Of a stretch of 64,000 bases of DNA, positions 16,766 to 26,211 are shown piece by piece. The notes beneath the pieces were generated by a model that did no database searches, was not told where the DNA came from, and saw nothing but the letters and a program-made list of their open reading frames with translations. Both the position numbers and the translations under genes were made by a program. Every line of letters starts with the position of its first letter. Within the stretch, counting starts at the first letter, position 1. Source of the DNA: CATQHD01 sp965202675 (lineage in GTDB: Bacteria > Actinomycetota > Acidimicrobiia > Spongiisociales > Spongiisociaceae); NCBI GenBank assembly GCA_965202675.1, contig OZ241842.1, positions 1,178,001 through 1,242,000 of the forward strand. Direction: 5' to 3'.

Positions 16766-17682
16766 GAGCTCCCCCCTCCAGACTCCTCCACCCCGGTGTC
16801 CAGGTAGTGCTCGATGTCCCTGACGCGCCCTCGGATATCGGCCGCAACGGGGGCATGGGCCGGGAACCGACCCACCGCGTAGGAAGCGACCCGGCAGGCG
16901 GTCCGCGCCAGGTCCGCCAGCAGCTCCGGAGAGACTTCGATGCCCGACCCGTAGACGGCGTCCGTGCGCCACGGTGTGATCGCATCGGCCCCGAGCGGCT
17001 CTAGGAGAGCGGACAGTGTGCTGCGGTGGGGTTCGGGCAGACGGGCGCAGAGCTTCCCGATGTCGTGGCCCCACGCCGGCCGGTCAGGGTCGGACTCCAG
17101 GTGAATCAGCGCCTTGACTGCCAGCTCGACCGCCATGTGCGCCTCCCCGCAACCGCGGCGCAACCGCTCCAGTATCCACGCATGCACGTTTTCGTCCTGG
17201 GCATCCTCGTCCGGATCGGGCCTGAGAAGGCGCAGCAAACCCCTCAACGCACCGCGCGTTCCCGTCAACCGTTCGACGGCTTCCTCGTAGTCGCTGGACG
17301 GCATAACCATCTCCTTGTCCCAGTCCACATCAATGGCGGCGGGGCGGTCCACCAGCACCACCCCGTCCCTGGCCGCCCGCCCCTCGAACGACGTGGCCAC
17401 CCTGGTAGTGCGCATCCTCCACTCCGCCCGGTCGGTCACACTCACATCCACCGGGAACTCCACCGCCCGGCCTGCCAACCCCGCCAACTCACAACGCCGC
17501 TCCCACCGCTCCTTATAGTCAAGATCGTCATAGATCGCCACGAGGTCGATGTCGCTGCGCTCGCCGGCGTCGCCGCGAGCCACCGAACCGAACAACACCA
17601 CCCGACCCACCCCGGCCGCCGCCAACGCATCTGCGGCTCTCTCCGCGTCGGCCCGGCGCGGCGCAATCCCAACTGTCGTCAT
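16762..17682 (-). CDS. Nucleotidyltransferase-HEPN fusion protein, copy 3
   Basis: 306 residues from ATG 17682 (MTTVGIAPRR), the first gene of the three-gene set. MNT motif GSVARGDAGERSDIDLVAIY; HEPN-like half RRGCGEAHMAVELAVKALIH, GHDIGKLCARLPEPH. A start further upstream would run through the poly-C tract and is unlikely. It is divergent from the Type III mod gene, with 114 bp between the start codons. The role is inferred to be toxin-antitoxin or phage defence. Confidence 0.85.
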   Translation of the reverse strand: MTTVGIAPRRADAERAADALAAAGVGRVVLFGSVARGDAGERSDIDLVAIYDDLDYKERWERRCELAGLAGRAVEFPVDVSVTDRAEWRMRTTRVATSFEGRAARDGVVLVDRPAAIDVDWDKEMVMPSSDYEEAVERLTGTRGALRGLLRLLRPDPDEDAQDENVHAWILERLRRGCGEAHMAVELAVKALIHLESDPDRPAWGHDIGKLCARLPEPHRSTLSALLEPLGADAITPWRTDAVYGSGIEVSPELLADLARTACRVASYAVGRFPAHAPVAADIRGRVRDIEHYLDTGVEESGGGSS

Positions 17683-17731
17683 ATCCCCAGGATAACCCCC
17701 CTGCCACCCTCCCCCGAATATACAGCAGACT

Positions 17732-17743
17732 CCCCCCCCCCCC
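17732..17743. repeat. 12-C homopolymer in the divergent NTase3/mod promoter region
   Basis: Twelve C lie 49 nt upstream of the NTase copy 3 ATG and 53 nt upstream of the mod GTG. It is directly upstream of a possible mod extended -10, so length changes would alter the distance to upstream promoter contacts. Confidence 0.95.
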
Positions 17744-17747
17744 ATAT

Positions 17748-17775
17748 TGATACACTACCCCGAAAAATCGGGTAG
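17748..17775 (+). promoter_or_regulatory. Possible mod promoter (extended -10) and 5' leader hairpin
   Basis: TGATACACT (17748-17756) is an extended -10 of the TGnTANNNT type. CTACCC/GGGTAG (17755-17760 and 17770-17775) with an A-rich loop forms a six-pair hairpin around it, which could be a leader stem or operator. GGAG precedes the mod GTG by 8 nt. Confidence 0.3.
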
Positions 17776-17796
17776 AGACGAAGTAGGAGCCGGAGC

Positions 17797-20365
17797 GTGG
17801 CCAGGAAGAAACCCCCCAAGCCGATCGAGAGCTACGCGCACACCGACAAGGAGCGCGTGAACAACCCGCCGGTCGGGCTGGTTACCGCCGAGGGGGACCC
17901 CGACCTCCCGCAAAAAGGCTACTTGCATCGACCCCCCCCCCCCGCTAACTCCCACTGAGAATTCTAAAGTATCGTTAGATCATGATCCTCATCTCGACCC
18001 GCAGCTGACCTGGGCGGGCAAAGCCGAGGGAACTTCGTTTTCGGTTCCGACCGTCTCCCTCCACGTCCACGAGCGGATCGACCCCCGCACCATCATCGAG
18101 GCGGTCCGCAAGCGCAACGGCCCGGAACAGGAGTCGCTGTTCGAGGCCGAGGAGGAGAACCCGCCCCTTCGCCAAGCGATCGAGTTCTACAAGCACCCCC
18201 ACAACTGGAGCAACCGCCTGATCGCGGGCGACAGCCTGCTGGTGATGAACAGCCTCCTCGAGAAAGAGGGCATGGGCGGCCAGGTGCAGATGGTCTACAT
18301 CGACCCGCCCTACGGCATCAAGTACGGCTCCAACTTTCAACCCTTCACGGACCAGCGAGAGGTAAGAGACGGCAAGGACCAGGACCTGACCGCCGAGCCG
18401 GAGATGATCAAAGCCTTCCGCGACACCTGGGAACTGGGCATCCATTCCTACTTGTCCTATTTACGCGACCGGCTGTTGCTGGCTCGCGAATTGTTAACAC
18501 CTTCGGGTAGTTGTTTTGTGCAGATCGGAGATGAAAATGTTCATAGGATCGGTAACTTGATGGATGAAATATTCGGTAATGAGAATCGAGTCACTACAAT
18601 TACCTTTTGCACGACTGGTGCCAGTTCCTCAAAAACTCTACCGGATGTAGCCAGTTATATTTTGTGGTATGCAAAAGATAAACGATCTATAAAATACCGG
18701 CAAATATATGAACCTCTATCAAGAGCTGAAATAATTGCTCATTTTGGGTTCTCCGCTCATATTGAATATCCAGATGGTAAAATCAAAAGGCCTGATGAAT
18801 TGACAAGATATAATCCAAACAACTTACCTACAGGAGCAAGGATTTTTAGCCGTATGCCTCTAAAATCTCAAGGCGTTTCCACTACAGGTTTATCTGATCC
18901 TTACGAATGGAAAGGCAGAACTTATCATTGTCTTGAAACAGAACATTGGTCTGTTTCACGAGCCGGATTAGACCGTCTCGCTAAAACTAGAAGGTTAGAT
19001 TCCTTAGAAGGGACTTCTGATAACCTCAGATGGAAGCTATATGAAGAAGAATTACCTGGTAGAAAAATCAATAATCTTTGGAGTAGACGAATGGCACCTC
19101 GCCAAAAACGTTATGTTGTTGAAACCTCTCCTCTAGCTATTGAGCGTTGCCTGCTGATGACTACCGACCCTGGTGATTTGATACTTGACCCTACCTGTGG
19201 TGGAGCTACCACCGCAGCCGTATCCGAACAGTGGGGAAGGCGCTGGATTACCTGTGACACCAGCCGCGTTGCGCTCACACTAGCGCGGCAACGGCTGATG
19301 ACATCAACTTTCGATTATTACCAGTTAGCTCATCCTGATGAAGGTGTTGGAAGCGGTTTCGTATACCGTACCGTACCCTACGTTTCGGCCAAAGTCCTCG
19401 CTTACGACGAACCGCCGCAGGTAACCACCCTCTACGACCAGCCTTACGAAGACAGCAAGAAATCGCGGGTTGCCGGGCCTTTCACCGTGGAGGCGGTGCC
19501 CGCCCCCGCCGTGCGCCCGCTTGACGAATTCCCCGATGAAGCCCCCGACGCGGATGAGTCGGTCTGCCGGAGCGGCGAGTCGGCCCGACAGGCCGAATGG
19601 CGGAGCGAGCTGCTGAAGACCGGAATGCGGGGGGTAGCCGGCCACCACATATCCCTGACCAGGCTGGAGCCGCTGCCCGCGCCCTGGCTGCACGCCGAGG
19701 GTGAATCGGATGACGGGATGCGGATGGCGGTGTCGTTCGGACCCGAGCACGCCCCGATGGAGACCCGGCAGGTGGAGCGGGCCATCGAGACAGCCCGGAC
19801 CCTGGTGCCCCGGCCGGAGCTGGTGGTGTTCGCCGCCTTCGCCTTCGACCCCGAAGCGGTCAAGGACATCGACGAGACCGACTGGCCGGGGGTGACCCTG
19901 CTCCGGGCGCAGATGAACGCCGACCTGCTCACCGACGATCTGAAGAAGGCCCGGGCGGGCAACGAGAGCTTCTGGCTGGTGGGTCAACCTGAAGTAGAGG
20001 TCGAAGGTTTGGAGGGCGGCCTCTTCCGGGTGGAAGTGCTGGGGTTCGACTATTTCGACACCCGCACCGGGGAGCTCACCTCGGGTGCCGCCGACCAGAT
20101 CGCGGTGTGGATGCTCGACCCCGACTACGACGGGCGCAGCCTGTTCCCCCGCCAGGTTTTCTTCCCCCTCGACGGCGGGAAGCCCAACGGCGGATGGAAC
20201 AAGCTGGCCAAGACGCTGCGGGCGCAGATCGACCAATCCCGCATCGAGGCCTACCGGGGAACGCGCTCCCTCCCGTTCGAGGCGGGCGAGCACCGGCGGG
20301 CGGCGGTCAAGGTGGTGGACAACCGGGGGGTGGAGAGCCTGCGCCTCCTGAACCTGGATATATAG
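17797..20365 (+). CDS. mod: Type III restriction-modification DNA methyltransferase Mod, out of frame at a poly-C tract (phase-OFF)
   Basis: The GTG start at 17797 gives ARKKPPKPIESYAHTDKERV, a normal Mod N-terminus, which enters twelve C at 17932 and stops at 17958. The rest (DHDPHLDPQLTWAGKAEGTS onward) is in the next frame. Removing one C joins them into 855 residues with no stop. Catalytic DPPY is in YIDPPYGIKYG (~168). The SAM motif reads DPTCGGATT instead of the usual CGSGTT. The middle (~18480-19340), including the target-recognition region, is AT-rich inside a GC-rich gene. It is followed after 3 nt by res. As assembled, no full Mod is made; an internal ATG at 18242 would lack ~150 residues. 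Confidence 0.85.
17932..17943. repeat. 12-C tract inside mod that breaks the frame
   Basis: CGA followed by twelve C, then GCTAAC. With 11 or 14 C the upstream and downstream Mod frames are continuous; with 12, reading ends 15 nt later. It lies near codon 46. Confidence 0.95.
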
Positions 20366-20367
20366 AG

Positions 20368-23190
20368 GTGGACCGCAGCAGCGGCCAGCCGGGCCTGTCG
20401 CATTCCGGGGGCATCGACCGCCTGATCGTCAGCTCCCCCTACACCGAGCCCTCCAGCCACTGGCGCTACGACCGTTCGGCCCGTTCGTTCGAGCTGGTGG
20501 AGGGGCGGCGCCAGGCCGGATACTTGGTGGCCACCCCCGACGCCCGCACCTTCGACGACCCGGGCGTCTTCCATCCGATAGAGCTGGTCAACCGGATCCG
20601 CCCGCGGGTGGCCGCCTGGCGGAGGGCGGGCCGGCCGGGGGTAACCGGCGTAACCCGCCGCCTGCTGGAGCACTGGGAGCGCCGGGAGGGCGCCGACGAC
20701 CTGCGGCTGTTCTTCTGCCAGCTGGAGGCGGTCGAGACCCTGATCTGGCTGACCGAGGGCCCCGACTCCCAGCAGGTGGGCGTCGGCGTGCCCTCCGACG
20801 GGGGCCCTTTCACGCGGCTGTGCTCCAAGATGGCCACCGGGACCGGCAAGACGGTGGTAATGGCGATGGTGATCGCCTGGCAGATCCTCAACAAGGCGGC
20901 CCACCCCAACGACCCCCGCTTCAGCCGCAACGTGCTGGTGGTGGCGCCCGGCCTGACCGTGCGCAGCCGGCTGGCGGTGGTCGACCCGAACGAGCGGGGC
21001 AACTACTACCAGGAGTTCGACCTGGTTCCGTCCAACCTGCGCGACCGCCTGCGCCAGGGCCGGGTGCGGGTGCGCAACTGGCACGCCCTCGGCTGGCAGA
21101 CCGAGGAGCAGATCAGCCGCCGCCGGTCGGTGGACAAGCGGGGCCCCAAGAGCGACGAGGCCTGGGTGCGGGAGGCGCTGGGGGACGAGATGGCCCGCTC
21201 CCGCAACCTGCTGGTCATCAACGACGAGGCCCATCACGCCTGGCGCATCCCGCCCGACCGCCGGGCCGCCGACTTCTACCGGTACAAGGCGGAGAGGGAG
21301 GAGGCGACCAAGTGGGTGGAGTCCCTGGACCGCATCCACCGGACCCGGGGCGTCCTGCGCTGCTACGACTTCACCGCCACCCCGTTCGTCCCTTCCGGCA
21401 AGAAGGCCAGCGGGGAAACCCTGTTCGACTGGATCGTCAGCGATTTCAGCCTCAACGACGCCATCGAGTCGGGCCTGGTGAAGACCCCGCGGGTGGTGGT
21501 GCGGGACGACACCCGCTTCGACCCGGAGACCTACAAGTCGCGGCTGTACCACATCTACAACGACGACGAGGTGAAAGCGGACCTCAACCGCAGGGCGGGG
21601 GCCTCGGTTCCGCTGCCCGACCTGGTGGCCGCCGGTTACATCCTGTTGGGCCACGACTGGGCCGAGGCGCGCAAGGCCTGGGAGGAGGAGGGCCATCCGA
21701 CCCCGCCGGTGATGATCACGGTGGCCAACCGCACCGAGACCGCCGCCCGCGTCAAGTACGCTTTCGACAACGCCCGGATCAGGGTAGAGGGCCTGTGCGA
21801 ACCGGAGCTGACCCTGCACATCGACTCGAAGGTTCTCAAGAAGGCGGAGGAGAGCGAGAAGCCGGCGGAGCTGCCCGGCGAGGGCAAGCTGACCAAGGCC
21901 CAGCAGGCCGAGATGCTGCGGCGGCGGGTGGACACGATCGGGCGCCGGGGCGAGCCGGGCGAGCAGATCCGCCATGTGATCTCGGTGGCGATGCTGTCGG
22001 AGGGGTGGGACGCCAAGACGGTAACCCACATCATGGGGCTGCGGGCCTTCTCCAGCCAGCTGCTGTGTGAGCAGGTGGTGGGGCGGGGCCTGCGCCGCAC
22101 CTCCTACGAGGTGAACGAGCGCGGCTTCTTCGAGCCGGAGTACGTCAACATCTTCGGGGTGCCGTTCACCTTCCTGCCCCACGAGTCGACGAGCGGGCCG
22201 CCCCGCCCGCCCAAACCGAAGACCCCGATCGAGCCGCTGGCGGAGAAGGCCCGGTTCGAGATCAGGTTCCCGGTGGTGATCCGGGTGGAGCGGGTCTACC
22301 GGCCCGACCTGTTCCTGGACTGGGATGCGGTGGCGCCGCTGACCCTCGACCCGGTGAACACCCCCACCCTGGCCGAGCTCGCCAAGACCCTGGACGCCAA
22401 GACCGACCGGGCGGATGTGCGGATCGACCTCGAGAAGTTCTGGGGAAACCGCCGCCTCCAGCAGATCGCTTTCGAGGCCGCGGCGCAGCTCTACGACCAG
22501 ATGAAACCCGGCTGGCCTGACAACCGGGAAGTGCTGTGCGCCCGGCTGGTAACCCTGACCCAGGATTTCCTGGCGTCGGACCGGATCGTGATCAAGGGCC
22601 TGTGGAACCAGGACCCGCTCCGGAGGCGGATCCTGATCGGGATGAACATGACCCGGATCGTCCAGCACTTCTGGCGCGCCATCGAATCGGCCAACACCGA
22701 GCAGCTGACCCCTGTGTTCGACCCGGAACGTCCGATCCGCTCCACCGGAGACATGGGCGTCTGGTACACGGGCAAGCCGGTCGGCCCCGCCCGCCGCAGC
22801 CACATCAACTTCTGCGTGTACGACGGCACCTTCGAGCCGGAGGCGGCAACCGAGCTCGACAACAACCCGGACGTTGAAGCCTGGGCCAAGAACGACCACC
22901 TCGGCTTCGAGATTTCCTACGTCCACCGGGGCGTGGTGCGCCGCTACCTGCCCGACTTCCTGATCCGCCTCCGGTCGGGCGCAACCCTGGTGCTGGAGGT
23001 CAAAGGCGACCCCAAGGAGATAGACGAATCCAAATGGGCCTACATGCGGGACTGGATCAAAGCCGTAAACACCCACGGCGGCTTCGGCCGCTGGTCCTTC
23101 GACGTCCTGACCCCCGAAACCGACCTCCCCCGCCTCCTGTACGAACACAACTCACAACACCAGACAACCAGCAACCCAGAGCCCCGATGA
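20368..23190 (+). CDS. res: Type III restriction-modification Res subunit (helicase-endonuclease)
   Basis: 940 residues from a GTG two nt after the mod stop. Superfamily 2 helicase motifs are complete: Walker A MATGTGKT (~154-161), DEAH in VINDEAHHAWR (~285), TATP in DFTATPF (~335) and motif VI QVVGRGLRR (~568). The C-terminus has a PD-(D/E)xK nuclease: PDFLIRL followed by LVLEVKG (~861-880). Res translocates on DNA only in complex with Mod and cuts 25-27 bp from sites in opposed orientation. If Mod is phase-OFF, Res should be inactive as well. Confidence 0.95.
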   Translation: MDRSSGQPGLSHSGGIDRLIVSSPYTEPSSHWRYDRSARSFELVEGRRQAGYLVATPDARTFDDPGVFHPIELVNRIRPRVAAWRRAGRPGVTGVTRRLLEHWERREGADDLRLFFCQLEAVETLIWLTEGPDSQQVGVGVPSDGGPFTRLCSKMATGTGKTVVMAMVIAWQILNKAAHPNDPRFSRNVLVVAPGLTVRSRLAVVDPNERGNYYQEFDLVPSNLRDRLRQGRVRVRNWHALGWQTEEQISRRRSVDKRGPKSDEAWVREALGDEMARSRNLLVINDEAHHAWRIPPDRRAADFYRYKAEREEATKWVESLDRIHRTRGVLRCYDFTATPFVPSGKKASGETLFDWIVSDFSLNDAIESGLVKTPRVVVRDDTRFDPETYKSRLYHIYNDDEVKADLNRRAGASVPLPDLVAAGYILLGHDWAEARKAWEEEGHPTPPVMITVANRTETAARVKYAFDNARIRVEGLCEPELTLHIDSKVLKKAEESEKPAELPGEGKLTKAQQAEMLRRRVDTIGRRGEPGEQIRHVISVAMLSEGWDAKTVTHIMGLRAFSSQLLCEQVVGRGLRRTSYEVNERGFFEPEYVNIFGVPFTFLPHESTSGPPRPPKPKTPIEPLAEKARFEIRFPVVIRVERVYRPDLFLDWDAVAPLTLDPVNTPTLAELAKTLDAKTDRADVRIDLEKFWGNRRLQQIAFEAAAQLYDQMKPGWPDNREVLCARLVTLTQDFLASDRIVIKGLWNQDPLRRRILIGMNMTRIVQHFWRAIESANTEQLTPVFDPERPIRSTGDMGVWYTGKPVGPARRSHINFCVYDGTFEPEAATELDNNPDVEAWAKNDHLGFEISYVHRGVVRRYLPDFLIRLRSGATLVLEVKGDPKEIDESKWAYMRDWIKAVNTHGGFGRWSFDVLTPETDLPRLLYEHNSQHQTTSNPEPR

Positions 23191-23283
23191 ACCCGGATGT
23201 TCCGCCTGGCCGCACATCTGGAGGAGTCCCGCCCTTGGTTGACCGCCTTCCACCTGCCCTGGCCGATGCCCGGCCTGACCTGC

Positions 23284-23289
23284 TATAGT
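23284..23289 (+). promoter_or_regulatory. Candidate extended -10 for the HEPN-STAND gene
   Basis: TGCTATAGT (23281-23289) is an extended -10. Transcription would start near 23296, about 50 nt before ATG 23345, which has a strong GGGAGGAG at 23330-23337. Confidence 0.4.
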
Positions 23290-23344
23290 GATAATATTGG
23301 GCAAAAGGATGTAACTGTTCCTTTAAAGGGAGGAGAAATCTCAA

Positions 23345-25702
23345 ATGGAGTCTAGAAGCACGAGCTGTTTCGAGGGAATCAATAGGGTTTACCGCAACGC
23401 TGTAGTTAACCAGATAAGATTAAGATTCAAAGAGGTATTTCCTCAAACATGGCTTGATGAACTGAAATCTCCATTTAAGCAGGAGGAATGGGAAAGAATT
23501 CAAACCAATGCGGAGTTACCGCGGAGCACAGGAGAATTAAATAGCGAATTAAGAGATGAATTCGATATTTTAAGTGTGAATCATTTCTACAATATATTCG
23601 ACAGATACTTTGATGATATTTTTATGAATATCTCTGATAATGTTGAAGTAAAGCGGAGACAAAAACAAGAAATTTTAACCTGCACAAAAACGGTAAAAAA
23701 CTTACGAGATTCGGTGCTTGGACACCCTGCTGAAGATGATATAACTTTCCCTGATGCTTTTAGAATGTTGGATTCCGCTGTGAGAATCTTGGGTTTTATT
23801 AACCAAGATGCTGCAAAAGATCTTTCGAGAATACGGGACAATATCAATTCAGATGATAAAAGAATGTATGATCTTAGTCTATCTAGACAGATCGAAGGAT
23901 CAACTCTTCCTTCCAAAGAATGGATAGTACCAAGGTTTGTTGGTAGAAAACGTGAACTTGATAAACTAATGGAATGGTTTAAGGATCAAAACTCACGCGT
24001 TTGGCTACTGGCAGGTGACGGTGGAAAAGGGAAAACAGCAATAGCGTACCAATTTGCGACTAATATTCTGAATGAACCTCCAGAGGGTTTAGAGATAGTT
24101 ATTTGGATGAGCGCAAAGGCTCGTCGTTTTGTATCAGGTCGATCGGTAGATATAGACTCTCCAGATTTTGATGATTTAAGATCTGCCCTAGATAGGGTTT
24201 TAGAGGCATATGCCGCTATAGAATTAGAGGAGGAAATGGATATCAACGAAAGAAAGCATATATGCCTTAACTATCTCAAGGAGCTACCTGCTCTTGTGAT
24301 TCTTGATGATATAGATTCTCTTGAAGGGAAAAATATTGAAGCAATGAATTTCTTTGTTCGTGATGCTAATGTTACACCGTCTAAAGTACTATTAACATCT
24401 CGGCGAGTTCCGTTTGGCTTTGAACCTACCGTAACTCAAATAAGTGGTTTGGAAGACTCAGACAGTATCAATTTCATAGCAAGCAGGATAGAATTGTATG
24501 ACATAGACTCTAGTCAATTCACTAATAAGATAATGAAAAGAATACAAAGAGCATGTGATGGAAGCCCGTTATTTATCGAGGATCTATTGCGATTGTGCAA
24601 AGTAGGAGAAACTCCTATGAGGGCTATAGAAATATGGAGGGATAGAGATGGAAATGCTGCACGTGAATACGCTTTGAAGCGAGAATATGATATGTTTTCA
24701 ATCACAACACAAAAGGTTCTTTTAACCTGTGCATTATTTAATAGCTCGGTCTCCTTGACTGACATTGCTGTTACGCTCGATATAACTATAGAAAAAGTTC
24801 GTTCCTCGATTGAAGAATTACAAGAATCTTTTCTAGTGTCCAAGCCACATATTATTGAAAATATACCTAGATTTGATCTAAATCAAAATACCAAAAAGCT
24901 GGTCGTAGATATAAATCAAGGTACGGATTTATCTAATCGTCTTAAAAGGATAATCAAACAGATAACAGATACACCACAACAAACCAGGCTGAAAAAAGAA
25001 ACTATTGGCAGGTATATCCGGCAAGCCTTTAGTTGTGTAAAACTAGGTCGATATTATGATGCTGAACAAACATTAATAAAGGCTATCAGTTATCATCCAG
25101 AGATCGCTGATTTATACAGCATGTTAGGTTGGGTATATAAGTCCTGGCAGCCTAACCAACGTTATTCCGATGCCTCTAACGCATTTACCCGGGCGGCTGA
25201 TCTTAAGTCTTCCAAGCAGGACATGTACTGGCATTGGTGCCAAATAGAACTAAAGCGGAAAGAATGGACATCTGCCACTAAAATTGCTAAACTTGGTTTG
25301 GATCGGATTGATTTTGATTCTATTCCTTTGTTATATGCAAGTGGCTATGCTCATAGCCGCTTAGCAAAGGACATGTTTCAACAATTTCAATATGGCCGTG
25401 CTGAACAAGAAGCACAAACAGCCAGACTACAATTGGATAAGGCACTCAAAGCTTTTGACAAGTCTAGTAAACTTAAAATGAAATTAGTTTCATTTTATAG
25501 AAGCACCTTTCGTGCTATAGTTTTAAATTACGAGCTTCTTATCCGAATTAACAAAGCACAGCAGAACTTCAGATTATTGCAGAAGTATGAATATCATTTA
25601 GCAAAATCATTGAATAACTGGCTGAAGGAGTGCCCAGATGATATAGATGCACTTACAGAACGGGAACGTTTGGTTTATATATTCCCGAACATTAAAACAT
25701 GA
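23345..25702 (+). CDS. HEPN-STAND NTPase-TPR protein (NLR-like predicted immune sensor), AT-rich
   Basis: 785 residues. Residues ~1-160 look like a Swt1-type HEPN domain (FEGINRVYRNAVVNQIRLRF, ending LRDSVLGHPAEDD with R121-x5-H127, the HEPN RNase motif). A STAND/NB-ARC ATPase follows: Walker A GDGGKGKT (~224-231), Walker B LVILDDIDSL, sensor VLLTSRR, then a winged-helix region. From ~550 come TPR-like helical repeats (RYYDAEQTLIKAISYHPEIA; YSDASNAFTRAADL). Effector + STAND + repeats is the layout of bacterial NLR-like antiphage proteins that sense a phage protein and trigger RNA cleavage. The base composition is far more AT-rich than anything around it, indicating recent transfer. Confidence 0.82.
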   Translation: MESRSTSCFEGINRVYRNAVVNQIRLRFKEVFPQTWLDELKSPFKQEEWERIQTNAELPRSTGELNSELRDEFDILSVNHFYNIFDRYFDDIFMNISDNVEVKRRQKQEILTCTKTVKNLRDSVLGHPAEDDITFPDAFRMLDSAVRILGFINQDAAKDLSRIRDNINSDDKRMYDLSLSRQIEGSTLPSKEWIVPRFVGRKRELDKLMEWFKDQNSRVWLLAGDGGKGKTAIAYQFATNILNEPPEGLEIVIWMSAKARRFVSGRSVDIDSPDFDDLRSALDRVLEAYAAIELEEEMDINERKHICLNYLKELPALVILDDIDSLEGKNIEAMNFFVRDANVTPSKVLLTSRRVPFGFEPTVTQISGLEDSDSINFIASRIELYDIDSSQFTNKIMKRIQRACDGSPLFIEDLLRLCKVGETPMRAIEIWRDRDGNAAREYALKREYDMFSITTQKVLLTCALFNSSVSLTDIAVTLDITIEKVRSSIEELQESFLVSKPHIIENIPRFDLNQNTKKLVVDINQGTDLSNRLKRIIKQITDTPQQTRLKKETIGRYIRQAFSCVKLGRYYDAEQTLIKAISYHPEIADLYSMLGWVYKSWQPNQRYSDASNAFTRAADLKSSKQDMYWHWCQIELKRKEWTSATKIAKLGLDRIDFDSIPLLYASGYAHSRLAKDMFQQFQYGRAEQEAQTARLQLDKALKAFDKSSKLKMKLVSFYRSTFRAIVLNYELLIRINKAQQNFRLLQKYEYHLAKSLNNWLKECPDDIDALTERERLVYIFPNIKT

Positions 25703-26211
25703 TCTAGATGGTAGAAATCCAATCAAACTACGGGAATACTCTTACCACCGGGCCGAAGAAAGAGTCACCGAGACCTGACGTGCCGAGATCGAATCGCCGG
25801 GTCATTCCCCTTTGTCCCAAGAGTAGAGCCCGAAAACGGTAGGGCGCTCACCATCCGCATCGCTGGTGGCTCGGACAACCTACGCCCCCTTCTAAACGGC
25901 ATACCCCGTCAAGTTCGCGAAAATTGCGCCCACCCCGCCCGGCTCCGCCGGGTGCCCTCCCCCGCCACCGCCACCTTCTGTGATCTCGTTTTCCGGCCGC
26001 GTGGGGCCTTCCCGTTCCGAGGGGCCGGCCGGGGATACTTCGATCTATGACCGCCGCGCTCTCCAGGACACCGGCGGCGGTGTATGTGCTTTAGCCCCTA
26101 CATATATACAACATTTTGGAGCGGTCGTCTAGGGGTTTGTTCCGAGAATTTTTCGCGAGGCCGGACGACGATCTGGCAGGGCCGCCAGCCCGCCGGCGCA
26201 GACGCAGGGGG
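25703..26211. other. 509-bp region without a recognisable gene
   Basis: The composition moves from AT-rich back to GC-rich, marking the right edge of the acquired segment. A GC hairpin CCCGG-CTCCG-CCGGG lies at 25938-25952 but has no T-run, so it is not a clear terminator. No att-like repeat was found by eye. Confidence 0.5.

Noticed and set aside
25938..25952. GC hairpin after the STAND gene as a Rho-independent terminator
   Set aside because: No T-run follows it, and it lies more than 200 bp after the stop codon.
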